Made by a program: the position numbers and the translations under genes
Notes under the pieces: generated by a model
What the model was told of the DNA's origin: nothing
Seen by the model: only the letters and a program-made list of their open reading frames with translations
The model's database searches: none
In this document: positions 1 to 5,928 of the stretch, piece by piece
Layout of the letters: every line of letters starts with the position of its first letter
Position numbering within the stretch: the stretch's first letter is position 1
NCBI GenBank assembly: GCA_001830645.1
Contig: MIBM01000330.1
Span: forward strand, 1 to 9,466
Source of the DNA: Spirochaetes bacterium RIFOXYC1_FULL_54_7
GTDB taxonomy: Bacteria > Spirochaetota > Spirochaetia > Treponematales > UBA12059
Direction of reading: 5' to 3'
Length of the DNA: 9,466 bases

Positions 1-2
1 TG

Positions 3-563
3 TTCAAGTCCGTACTGGGGGAGGAACGGAATTCAATGCTGCACGGCCATGGCATGCCATCCGGTGTGTGGTTTCCCGACGTAGGGGCCAGGATTTCCGA
101 GGATTCGTGCACGCTCGTTTCCACTGAGGTCATCAGTGAATTTTGTATTCCATACCTGGAAAGGGCTGCTGCAACCTTCGGGGGATTGTTTATGCACTAT
201 TGTGGTAGCCATGAGGGTTTTCTGCAAGCTTGCATTGGGCAGCCCTGGGCACGGGTGCTCAATCTAGGTAACCCCGAGTCATATGATCTGGATGACCTGC
301 TGAAGCGCTGTGGCAAGGGGCGGACGGTGTATTTCGGAGCCTTGCAACCGGATCAGGATGAGGATGATGACAGCTATCTGGAGCGTATGGCTGAAATGGC
401 TGGGCGCAATGCAGCTGGTCTGATCCTGGTCGCACCACCGCTGCGCTCCGGCATACCTGATGAGGATAATGCAGGAGATGGAGCGCTTTTCTCGGAACAT
501 CGTTGCCGCCGGATGCGGAAACGATGGCATGATTTGACAGAGGGGTTCAGGTTCAAGCGCTGA
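3..563 (+). CDS. URO-D-fold (uroporphyrinogen decarboxylase family) protein, C-terminal part
   Basis: The reading frame is open to the left edge (codons from base 3), so this is the 3' end of a longer gene. The ATG at 36 is probably internal. The residues match the last half of the URO-D/methyltransferase fold: ISEDSCTLVS, then EFCIPYLERA, then an HxCG motif (His at 195-197, Cys at 201-203), then a conserved G-x-V-Y-F-G-like strand near 325-345. Genuine UroD makes coproporphyrinogen. Relatives with an HxC zinc site (MtaA/MtbA/CmuA type) move methyl groups to or from corrinoid proteins, and anaerobes carry many such paralogues. The visible HxC favours the methyltransferase-like branch over haem synthesis, but the other zinc ligand and the N-terminal half are not clear here. 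The gene is separated from the next by 281 bp and a strong promoter, so it is probably a different transcription unit. The basic tail (HRCRRMRKRW region) follows an acidic stretch and looks poorly conserved. Confidence 0.72.
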   Translation, partial: FKSVLGEERNSMLHGHGMPSGVWFPDVGARISEDSCTLVSTEVISEFCIPYLERAAATFGGLFMHYCGSHEGFLQACIGQPWARVLNLGNPESYDLDDLLKRCGKGRTVYFGALQPDQDEDDDSYLERMAEMAGRNAAGLILVAPPLRSGIPDEDNAGDGALFSEHRCRRMRKRWHDLTEGFRFKR

Positions 564-575
564 GTTGAACCTTTT
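549..575 (+). terminator. Weak intrinsic-terminator-like hairpin at the end of the URO-D-like gene
   Basis: AGGTTCAA (549-556) and TTGAACCT (565-572) form a perfect 8-bp stem around an 8-nt loop that contains the stop codon (561-563). The stem ends in a run of four T (572-575). It has only three G-C pairs and the T tract is short, so termination would be inefficient. It may instead be an mRNA 3'-end structure. Confidence 0.35.
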
Positions 576-703
576 GAACAGCGGAAATTTTTCAGTTCGC
601 AGAGATTTCAATGATGGTGGTTTTGAACTGCCACCTAAGCAGAGATCACTGTAAATAATATATTGCAAGGCAACAAGCAATCCTGCAAAAGTGAAAAGTA
701 ATA

Positions 704-732
704 TTGACAGCATGGGAAAGCAGTGCTAGAAT
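704..732 (+). promoter_or_regulatory. Sigma-70-type promoter for the catabolic operon
   Basis: A perfect -35 box TTGACA (704-709) is followed by a 17-bp spacer and a -10 box TAGAAT (727-732, five of six consensus bases). This predicts transcription from about 739-741 and a leader of about 105 nt before the ATG at 845. An AT-rich stretch (651-664) lies upstream. The palindrome at 744-772 begins just after the predicted start, the classic place for repression. This is the only near-consensus promoter I see in the window, so it probably drives the alcohol dehydrogenase and the genes behind it. Confidence 0.75.
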
Positions 733-743
733 TAGTTATATAA

Positions 744-772
744 AACAGTGTCTTGTAATACAAGACACTGTT
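744..772. promoter_or_regulatory. Perfect palindromic operator, GntR-family type
   Basis: AACAGTGTCTTGTA (744-757) and its exact reverse complement TACAAGACACTGTT (759-772) flank a single A, giving 14-bp arms. The core TTGTAATACAA fits the general TNGTNNNACNA pattern of GntR-family (FadR/FCD type) regulators. A one-base centre cannot form a normal RNA loop and no T run follows, so a protein-binding operator is more likely than a terminator. Sitting about 3 to 33 bases after the predicted start, it would repress until an inducer, often a carboxylate for this family, is present. No regulator gene lies in the window, so the protein is inferred only from the site. Confidence 0.7.
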
Positions 773-844
773 GTTGCAGGGGTTCACTCTGTGGCTTTTA
801 TTGACCATGTAGTGCGTTGGGCAAGATTTCTTTCTGGAGGGAAT

Positions 845-2044
845 ATGTTACATAAAATACACTATGATATTGTAGATCATGATCCCGTAATGATACGCTT
901 TCCCGGTACTGCCGATCGAGGATTGCTTAAGATAGGAATGGGTATTTCTGCTCAAGCCGGAAAGGAACTGTTGCGCACTGTTCCATCCGGTACGATCCTT
1001 TGTGTGGCAGACCCCGTATTAAGATCTATGCCAGGCTTTGAAGCTATCATTGATTCAATCAAGAATGAAGGTTTTACGGTAGATCTATTCACGGAAGTCG
1101 AACCAGAACCATCCTGCACGGTTATGGACAAGGTAGCCCTGCTGGCCCGGAGACGAGGAGTGGTCGCTGTGGTCGGCATAGGCGGTGGCAGTACCCTGGA
1201 CACAGCAAAATTCGCCGCCGTGTTGGGTAGTAACCAGCATGGTGCCAGTGAACTCCTGCACGATTCAACCCTTATCGAAGATTCACTTCCTCTTGTTCTC
1301 ATTCCGACTACATCCGGGACAGGCAGCGAGATAAGCCCCTATATTGTAGTGTCCGACAAAGGCAGGAAGCTGTTCATTTCCAGTAACTTTGCCTTTGCCA
1401 GTACGGCGCTGGTCGATCCCATGCTGACGGCTTCAATGCCGGCGAAGCTTACGGCCTATACTGGTCTCGATGCCCTGACCCATGCGGTCGAGGGTATGAT
1501 TGGAAGCGACAATCCTTTCACCAAGGCCCTAGCCATGCAGTCGGTGAGCCTGATTTTTGGAAACCTCTATCGTGCCGTCATCGACGGCAGTGATCTGGAA
1601 GCCAGGTACAAGCTGTCGTTCGCCTCGGTTCTGGGCATGCTGGCTTATATGCAAGGTGGTGGTCTGTACGCCCATAGCATGTCTTATGTGCTTACGGAAG
1701 CCCACGGATTTCCTCATGGCCTTGGCTGCGGGCTTGCCTTGCCATACACCCTGAAATTCAATGAATCAGAAATTACTTCCATTCTGGAGGATATGGGAAG
1801 GATTATCGCCCCAGGGACTATTGTTCCTCCAGCTGAGGTTGCACAGACCTTCATCGACTTGGTGATTTCCCTTGGTGTGCCATCCAGCCTAAAGCAAGCC
1901 GGTATCGAGACTGAGGAGCTTCAAGCCTTCGCTTGCGACTTGGTTTCGGTCTATCCTCGTGCAAAGAACCCACGGGAACTCACTCCGACGCTGGCAACAG
2001 GCTTGTTGGAAATGATGTACGATGGTTCATTGAAGCTGATATAG
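845..2044 (+). CDS. Iron-containing (group III) alcohol dehydrogenase
   Basis: This 399-residue protein has the usual family length. It would reduce an aldehyde to an alcohol, or the reverse, with NAD(P)H in the cytoplasm. Landmarks: dinucleotide-binding GIGGGSTLDTAKFA (111-124), PTTSGTGSE (164-172), LVDPML (199-204), and GLDALTHAVEG (207-217) carrying metal ligands Asp209 and His213. AHSMSYVLTEAHGFPHG (276-292) supplies His277 and His291 with the same 14-residue spacing as His263/His277 of FucO. The histidine normally between them (FucO His267, AHGMAH) is Tyr281 here, which is unusual. The start at 845 is chosen because GGAGGG (836-841) sits just upstream and family similarity begins there; the in-frame TTG at 704 is the -35 box. 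It is first in the operon, 13 nt before the aldolase gene. Likely role: disposing of, or supplying, an aldehyde linked to the aldolases downstream. FucO-like lactaldehyde reduction is one possibility; the substrate cannot be read from sequence. Confidence 0.9.
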   Translation: MLHKIHYDIVDHDPVMIRFPGTADRGLLKIGMGISAQAGKELLRTVPSGTILCVADPVLRSMPGFEAIIDSIKNEGFTVDLFTEVEPEPSCTVMDKVALLARRRGVVAVVGIGGGSTLDTAKFAAVLGSNQHGASELLHDSTLIEDSLPLVLIPTTSGTGSEISPYIVVSDKGRKLFISSNFAFASTALVDPMLTASMPAKLTAYTGLDALTHAVEGMIGSDNPFTKALAMQSVSLIFGNLYRAVIDGSDLEARYKLSFASVLGMLAYMQGGGLYAHSMSYVLTEAHGFPHGLGCGLALPYTLKFNESEITSILEDMGRIIAPGTIVPPAEVAQTFIDLVISLGVPSSLKQAGIETEELQAFACDLVSVYPRAKNPRELTPTLATGLLEMMYDGSLKLI

Positions 2045-2057
2045 ACAGGAGAACGAC

Positions 2058-2981
2058 ATGGTATGGCAAGACCTGGCCCCCGGTATGTGGCCAACGATGA
2101 TAGCTGCCTTCGGCGATGATGGGAAGCTGGATTTCAAGGCAAATGCAGCTCTTGCAGACTGGCTTATAACCAAAGGTGCCAATGGCCTGTTTGCGGTCTG
2201 TCAGTCCAGCGAGATGTTCTTCCTGACACTGCAGGAGAAGATCGACTTGGCTGAATGTGTGGTACAGGCAGCCGCAGGCAGGGTGCCTGTCATTGCAAGC
2301 GGACATACATCGGATACCCTAACCGGGCAGATCGAGGAACTGGGCCGCATGGCAGAAACCGGTATTGAAGCGCTGGTACTGGTAAGCAACAGGCTGGCAA
2401 CACGGGAGCAGGATAAGGAGACATTACTTGCCAATCTGACCACGATCAGTAAATCAGTCCCGGATCTTGCCCTTGGCATTTATGAATGTCCGTTTCCTTT
2501 TCTCAGGATGCTTTCCCTGGAAGAGATAATGATTTTGTCCACAAACAAGCAGGTGAAATTCCTGAAGGATGTGAGCTGCAACGCGGCCATTCAGCAGGAG
2601 CGCGCCCGGGCAGTACGGGATAGTGGTCTCGGGTTGTACAATGCACATGAGGAGACCATTGACAATACCTTTGACCATGGATACCAGGGTTACAGCGGTA
2701 TAATGGGAAACTATCACATAGATATCTATCGCTGGTACTACGAGAACCGTACCAGCTGCCTGGCCGAGGCTACAGAGGTTCTGGACTGGCTTCGGAAGGT
2801 CAAGGCCATGCACAAGGATGCCTACCCGATGTCTGCAAAATATCATCTGAATCTGGAAGGCATACCCTTTCCGCTGAATACCCGCTGGAAGCGGCAAGAA
2901 TTACTTACACAAGGGATCATGAAGGAGATGGAAGCTCTGAAATGCCTCGAGGATCAGTTGCGGGTCAAATTGGGTATCTGA
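2058..2981 (+). CDS. DapA-superfamily (dihydrodipicolinate synthase / N-acetylneuraminate lyase family) aldolase
   Basis: The protein has 307 residues, near the family's usual 290-310. Enzymes of this fold form a Schiff base between a lysine and pyruvate, or a 2-keto acid, and make or break a C-C bond. The Schiff-base lysine is Lys170 in VKFLKDVS, and the partner tyrosine is Tyr142 in GIYECPFP, where relatives often have YNxP. The first loop, usually GTTGE, is CQSSE here (48-52), so the carboxylate-binding threonines are replaced by serines or others. This argues against true lysine-biosynthesis DapA and for a catabolic aldolase or dehydratase of unknown substrate. Later blocks GLYNAHEETIDNTFDHGYQGYSGIMGNYH (191-220) fit the barrel end and the following helices. 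AGGAG (2047-2051) lies 6 nt before the ATG, and the previous stop is only 13 nt upstream, so the two are co-transcribed. Family assignment is firm; reaction is not. Confidence 0.87.
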   Translation: MVWQDLAPGMWPTMIAAFGDDGKLDFKANAALADWLITKGANGLFAVCQSSEMFFLTLQEKIDLAECVVQAAAGRVPVIASGHTSDTLTGQIEELGRMAETGIEALVLVSNRLATREQDKETLLANLTTISKSVPDLALGIYECPFPFLRMLSLEEIMILSTNKQVKFLKDVSCNAAIQQERARAVRDSGLGLYNAHEETIDNTFDHGYQGYSGIMGNYHIDIYRWYYENRTSCLAEATEVLDWLRKVKAMHKDAYPMSAKYHLNLEGIPFPLNTRWKRQELLTQGIMKEMEALKCLEDQLRVKLGI

Positions 2982-3007
2982 AAAGGCTGCACAATCCCGG
3001 GAGTTAC

Positions 3008-3028
3008 CTGGTTGCAGAACGGAACCAG
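3008..3028 (+). other. Small intercistronic hairpin
   Basis: CTGGTT (3008-3013) pairs with AACCAG (3023-3028) around a 9-nt loop in the 100-bp gap between the DapA-like and transaldolase-like genes. No T run follows, so it is not a terminator. It may be an mRNA processing or stability element, or chance. Confidence 0.3.
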
Positions 3029-3050
3029 AGGCGATTGGTTTGCCGACAGG

Positions 3051-3070
3051 TGTTGAGCATGAATTCAACA
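3051..3070 (+). other. Hairpin abutting the ribosome site of the transaldolase-like gene
   Basis: TGTTGA (3051-3056) and TCAACA (3065-3070) form a 6-bp stem with an 8-nt loop, ending one base before the GGAGGG ribosome site at 3071-3076. It could hold the ribosome site open or mark an mRNA 5' end. The stem is short and AT-rich, so the call is tentative. Confidence 0.3.
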
Positions 3071-3081
3071 GGAGGGAAAAT

Positions 3082-3780
3082 ATGAAGATTTATGGTGCTG
3101 GTTCGCTGGAAGACATCAGGAAGTGTACAGAGCTTGGCGTGGCTGGCATTCTGACCAATCCCCAAGGTTTTGATGTCTATTACAAGGGAGAGATGACTCT
3201 TGTGGAGATCACCAAGGCCATTCTGGACAACAGCACCGGACCAGTCTTCATCCAGGTTCACGGGCCTGACCGCGATGCAATCGTGGCCAGGGCCCGGGAA
3301 CTGCATAAGATGTCAGACCGGGTGAACGCCAAGATAATTGCGGATCAGAAAGGATTCGAGGCTATACGAATATTGCAGCAAGAGGGATTAGACTGTATAG
3401 CTACTTGTCTTTTCTCGATCAGCCAGGCGGCAATTGCAGCTATGGTAGGAGCCTACGGCATCTGTCCGTTTCACTCCAGGGCCAAAGATGCCGGTATCGA
3501 CATGTGTACTGTCATCAAGGACATCAAGAACAGTTACCAGTGCCTCCCGAAGCCTCCCGTGATTTTTGCGGTGAGCCTGAAAAGTGTCTCGGATGTAAAT
3601 GAAGTATTGGCAGCTGGTGTCGATGCCATAGCACTTCGCTACCCCTTGCTGCAGGAGATGATGGGTCATGTCCTTACCGAGAAGGCTGAAGCCCTGTTTG
3701 CCAAGAACTGGGCCAATGTCAAAGGCGAGGACGTCTCCTACCTGGCCGATAGTATCAAACTCCAAGACCTGGCGGAGTAG
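3082..3780 (+). CDS. Small transaldolase / fructose-6-phosphate-aldolase-like protein
   Basis: This 232-residue single-barrel protein is close to the 220 residues of FsaA/TalC. These enzymes use a Schiff-base lysine to transfer or release a dihydroxyacetone-type unit. Aligning by eye with E. coli FsaA gives TNP (25-27), FIQV (56-59), the catalytic lysine at Lys84 (VNAKII), CIATCLFSISQAAIAAM (105-121) and CPFHSRAKDAG (128-138). Two active-site positions differ. FsaA Asp6 is Ala6 here. FsaA Tyr131 is Phe130, the residue found in true transaldolases (TalB Phe178). The chemistry may therefore be transaldol transfer or something altered, not free F6P cleavage. The start at 3082 follows GGAGGG (3071-3076) and begins the conserved MKIYG strand; the in-frame ATG at 3040 lacks a ribosome site. 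The next gene, a PfkB kinase, starts 9 nt after its stop, which suggests a phosphorylated sugar or sugar-acid substrate. Confidence 0.8.
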   Translation: MKIYGAGSLEDIRKCTELGVAGILTNPQGFDVYYKGEMTLVEITKAILDNSTGPVFIQVHGPDRDAIVARARELHKMSDRVNAKIIADQKGFEAIRILQQEGLDCIATCLFSISQAAIAAMVGAYGICPFHSRAKDAGIDMCTVIKDIKNSYQCLPKPPVIFAVSLKSVSDVNEVLAAGVDAIALRYPLLQEMMGHVLTEKAEALFAKNWANVKGEDVSYLADSIKLQDLAE

Positions 3781-3789
3781 GGGCGGGAA

Positions 3790-4737
3790 ATGGGCAAAGC
3801 AGGACCGCGTATCTGGGGCTTCGGCTCGGCCGCCATTGATATACGCATTAGTACGGCCGAGTTTGGTGAAGGGTACAGGGATAAACTGCTGGCCCGTGAA
3901 ACCCGCTGGCTGGGCGGAGGCTCTACAGCAAACACCCTGGTCCAGTTGGCACGGCTTGGCGGGCAGGCAGGCTGGCTGGGGAAGCTTGGTACGGACAGCA
4001 TAGGCAAGGCAATAGAGGATTCACTTTCTACCGAAGGTATCGCCCTGTCAGCGCTGATCCATGACCCGGATGCTCTGTCACCTTTCAATCTGGCTGCCTA
4101 TGCAGGAGCAGGACGTCGCAGGATTGGTGGTTTCCTGATACCCAACTGCCTGGGTGATATTGGCTTCCAGGATCTGGATCATTTTATCACTTTCATCTCT
4201 CCAAAAGACTGGTTGCTGATCGAGGTAGGTGAAATTCCCCTTCCTGTCTGCACCAGATTCGCTGAAATGGCAGCCAGGGCAAGTGCAAGGGTGGTGGTGG
4301 ATGTAGATCTGGATCCAGTTGCCCAGTGCGGCTCTACTCCGGATGAGGTGTCGGAATTGTTCAGCCACTGCGAATTGCTTATGCCAAACCATCAAAGCAT
4401 GCTCAGCCTATATCCCGGTATCGATGGAAGTGGACTGCTTGATGTACTTCATGAACGATATGGAACAGCTGTCATAGTTTCTGCAGGGGCCGAAGGTTCA
4501 AGGGCTATAGATACTACTGGAAAGCATTTCCATGTTCCAGCGATAGCGGTGGACGTGGTTGATACCGTAGGGGCAGGTGATGCCTTTCACGGCGGTGTAC
4601 TCTTTGGCCTGTCCCAGGGCCGGGGTTTCGAGCAGTCCATCAAACTGGGTGCAATCTGTGGCGCACATAACTGCAAGTCTTTTGGAGCCCGGGAAGGCAT
4701 GATGAAGAAAGAAGAACTATATAGGTTTGAGCATTGA
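3790..4737 (+). CDS. PfkB-family (ribokinase-like) carbohydrate kinase
   Basis: The 315-residue protein matches the usual PfkB length and would phosphorylate a sugar, sugar acid or nucleoside with ATP in the cytoplasm. The N-terminal signature is WLGGGSTANTLVQLARLGG (40-58), with IWGFGSAAIDIRI (8-20) as the opening strand. The C-terminal signature VVDTVGAGDAFHGG (256-269) contains the anion-hole glycines and the catalytic base Asp264. The middle motif, usually N-x-x-E for Mg-phosphate binding, is PNHQS (199-203), so the glutamate is missing. The substrate could be 2-keto-3-deoxygluconate, fructose or similar; I cannot choose. No strong Shine-Dalgarno is present (only GGGGCGGG before the ATG), and translation is probably coupled to the transaldolase-like gene, whose stop is 9 nt upstream. 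It is the last gene before the TRAP transporter and supports phosphorylation of an imported or derived sugar acid. Confidence 0.88.
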   Translation: MGKAGPRIWGFGSAAIDIRISTAEFGEGYRDKLLARETRWLGGGSTANTLVQLARLGGQAGWLGKLGTDSIGKAIEDSLSTEGIALSALIHDPDALSPFNLAAYAGAGRRRIGGFLIPNCLGDIGFQDLDHFITFISPKDWLLIEVGEIPLPVCTRFAEMAARASARVVVDVDLDPVAQCGSTPDEVSELFSHCELLMPNHQSMLSLYPGIDGSGLLDVLHERYGTAVIVSAGAEGSRAIDTTGKHFHVPAIAVDVVDTVGAGDAFHGGVLFGLSQGRGFEQSIKLGAICGAHNCKSFGAREGMMKKEELYRFEH

Positions 4738-4771
4738 AAGTATCTCTCGATCGATAGATTCCATGTAGAAA

Positions 4772-4783
4772 TTTACCGGTAAA
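4772..4783. promoter_or_regulatory. Palindrome TTTACCGGTAAA, candidate LacI-type operator
   Basis: This perfect 12-bp palindrome has a central CG, like operators of LacI-family sugar regulators (compare the TTACCGGTAA core of E. coli GntR sites). It lies 111 bp before the DctP start codon, just after the weak internal promoter candidate (TTGAAA, 15 bp, TAGATT). Its sequence is unrelated to the upstream operator at 744-772, so it would imply a second regulator. A 12-bp palindrome can arise by chance. Confidence 0.35.
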
Positions 4784-4812
4784 CGTAGTGGATCCAAAAT
4801 TGGAAATGTGCA

Positions 4813-4834
4813 GTCAGCAGCATGATTTGCTGAC
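4813..4834 (+). other. Stem-loop in the DctP leader
   Basis: GTCAGCA (4813-4819) pairs perfectly with TGCTGAC (4828-4834) across an 8-nt loop. A second 5-bp stem (4842-4856) follows. There is no poly-T, so a 5' mRNA stabilising or processing element is more likely than a terminator. Confidence 0.4.
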
Positions 4835-4882
4835 AATGAGCGGAGCATAGAGCTCCAAAACATGTTTCACAGGAGGAATCAG

Positions 4883-5881
4883 ATGAAAAGCACAAGAATT
4901 TTCGTGGGGGTACTGGCAGTACTTATGCTGCTGGGCCAAGTTGTGTATGCAACTGGTCAGGCCGAAAACAAGGTAGTGATCAAGTATGCTGATTTCCATG
5001 CCACCTCGACCATTCTCTGGCAGGGTGTCGAACGCTTCAAAGAACTTGTAGAGAAAAATTCCAACGGTGAGATAGAAGTGCAGATTTTTCCGGCCGGGCA
5101 ACTTGGAGGACAACGAGAACTGCTCGAGAGTGTAAAAAATGGAACGATCCAGATGACATATGGAAATTCGCCTATGTTATCAAATTATGTTACTGAGTTT
5201 GCTTTGCTTGATTTGCCTTACATGTTCACTGATTATGACCATATTGAACGCGTAGTGTTCGGGGACGTAGGTCTGTTGCTGAATGATAGGTTGATAAAAA
5301 AAGCTGGCATCCGGATATTGAACTGGAACCAGTTGGGTTTCCGTGACATGATGACTCGTGAAATCAAAATTGAAAAACTAGCTGATTTCAAGGGAGTCAA
5401 ATTCCGCTCTCCGGAAGCTTTTGCTTACATCAGCATGTTCAACGCTCTTGGTGCTGTACCTACACCGCTGCCCTGGACGGAAGTTTACGAGGCAATGCGG
5501 ACACGGATTGTGGATGGAATGGAAACAATTCCAGAAGGTATGACCTCGAGCAAGGGTTACGAAGTTTCAAAGTATGTTATATTAACCAACCATATCAATA
5601 CTGTCGAGACTCCAGTCATCAACGAAGTCTTCTACCAAGGTCTTTCGAATGAGCATAAAAAGATAATAACAGATAGTCTGGCAGAAGTGGCCCGGTGGCA
5701 GAACCAGGCGCAGATAGATGCGAACAAAGCAGCCTACACCGAACTGGAGCAGAAGGGTATAACCTTCATAAAAATTGACAGGGCTCCTTTAATCAAATCT
5801 TGTGAGCAGGTCTGGGCGGAATTTGCACGCAAGGTGCCAGAATCCGAGTTGCTCATAACGATGATCAACTCGCTGCGCTAG
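4883..5881 (+). CDS. dctP: TRAP transporter periplasmic solute-binding protein (DctP family)
   Basis: This secreted binding protein of 332 residues (family usual about 320-340) captures an organic acid in the periplasm and delivers it to the DctQM permease. A signal peptide covers residues 1-23 (basic MKSTR, hydrophobic IFVGVLAVLMLLG, then VYA before TGQAE), with no lipobox cysteine. The mature part shows the DctP pattern: IKYADFHATS (33-42), IEVQIFPAGQLGGQRELLESVKNGTIQM (64-91), then GFRDMMT (152-158). The segment LADFKGVKFRSP (166-177) contains Arg175, at the place of the conserved arginine that binds substrate carboxylate. PWTEVYEAMRTRIVDGMETIP (187-207) follows. The ligand therefore most likely carries a carboxylate, but its identity is open. 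AGGAGG (4871-4876) fixes the start at 4883 rather than the in-frame ATG at 4862. The gene lies next to sugar-acid-type enzymes and is followed by a hairpin that may raise its mRNA level. Confidence 0.93.
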   Translation: MKSTRIFVGVLAVLMLLGQVVYATGQAENKVVIKYADFHATSTILWQGVERFKELVEKNSNGEIEVQIFPAGQLGGQRELLESVKNGTIQMTYGNSPMLSNYVTEFALLDLPYMFTDYDHIERVVFGDVGLLLNDRLIKKAGIRILNWNQLGFRDMMTREIKIEKLADFKGVKFRSPEAFAYISMFNALGAVPTPLPWTEVYEAMRTRIVDGMETIPEGMTSSKGYEVSKYVILTNHINTVETPVINEVFYQGLSNEHKKIITDSLAEVARWQNQAQIDANKAAYTELEQKGITFIKIDRAPLIKSCEQVWAEFARKVPESELLITMINSLR

Positions 5882-5900
5882 AAACCTCAGCAGCTGAAAT

Positions 5901-5926
5901 CGTGGAGGGGCAGTAGTCCCTCCACG
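5901..5926 (+). other. GC-rich intercistronic hairpin between dctP and dctQ
   Basis: CGTGGAGGG (5901-5909) and CCCTCCACG (5918-5926) form a perfect 9-bp stem with an 8-nt loop. No T tract follows, so full termination is unlikely. In other transport operons such a structure after the binding-protein gene protects the upstream mRNA from 3' exonucleases and lets the binding protein exceed the membrane subunits. The same role is inferred here. Confidence 0.7.
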
Positions 5927-5928
5927 TT

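Larger units (their letters stand above)
564..844. other. Intergenic control region upstream of the operon
   Basis: These 281 bases hold no convincing gene. The left half has the T tract of the hairpin at 549-575 and a small GGTGG/CCACC stem (616-620 with 631-635) without a T run. A loose inverted repeat TTGCAAGG / CCTGCAA (about 662-688) precedes the promoter and could be a second regulator site, but it is imperfect. The promoter and operator occupy 704-772. The remaining leader (773-835) shows no obvious riboswitch or attenuator. Confidence 0.6.
4738..4882. other. Gap between kinase and TRAP genes with structured leader
   Basis: This 145-bp gap is the longest inside the gene run. It contains the 12-bp palindrome at 4772-4783 and stems GTCAGCA/TGCTGAC (4813-4819 with 4828-4834) and GGAGC/GCTCC (4842-4846 with 4852-4856). 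It also holds a palindromic AAACATGTTT (4858-4867) just before the ribosome site. None of the stems has a following T run, so no strong terminator is present. A second, internal promoter is possible but only a weak one is visible (TTGAAA at 4734-4739, TAGATT at 4755-4760, spacing 15). Confidence 0.5.

Noticed and set aside
279..713. 144-codon minus-strand ORF overlapping the URO-D-like gene and the intergenic region
   Set aside because: It runs antisense through a conserved coding end and into the promoter, and shows no domain. The hydrophobic start from the AT-rich region is probably chance.
744..772. Palindrome as an intrinsic terminator or attenuator
   Set aside because: It has a one-base centre, no T run after it, and sits right at the predicted transcription start.
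704..844. In-frame TTG extension of the alcohol dehydrogenase ORF
   Set aside because: The TTG at 704 is the -35 box, the extension covers the promoter and operator, and it has no family similarity; the ATG at 845 with GGAGGG is better.
952..1302. Antisense ORF inside the alcohol dehydrogenase
   Set aside because: Ser/Arg-rich shadow translation of conserved coding sequence.
3668..4003. 111-codon ORF across the transaldolase/kinase junction
   Set aside because: It overlaps two well-supported genes in another frame and has no ribosome site or family resemblance.
4747..4756. TCGATCGA-type short palindrome after the kinase gene
   Set aside because: Too short to distinguish from chance, and not linked to a promoter element.
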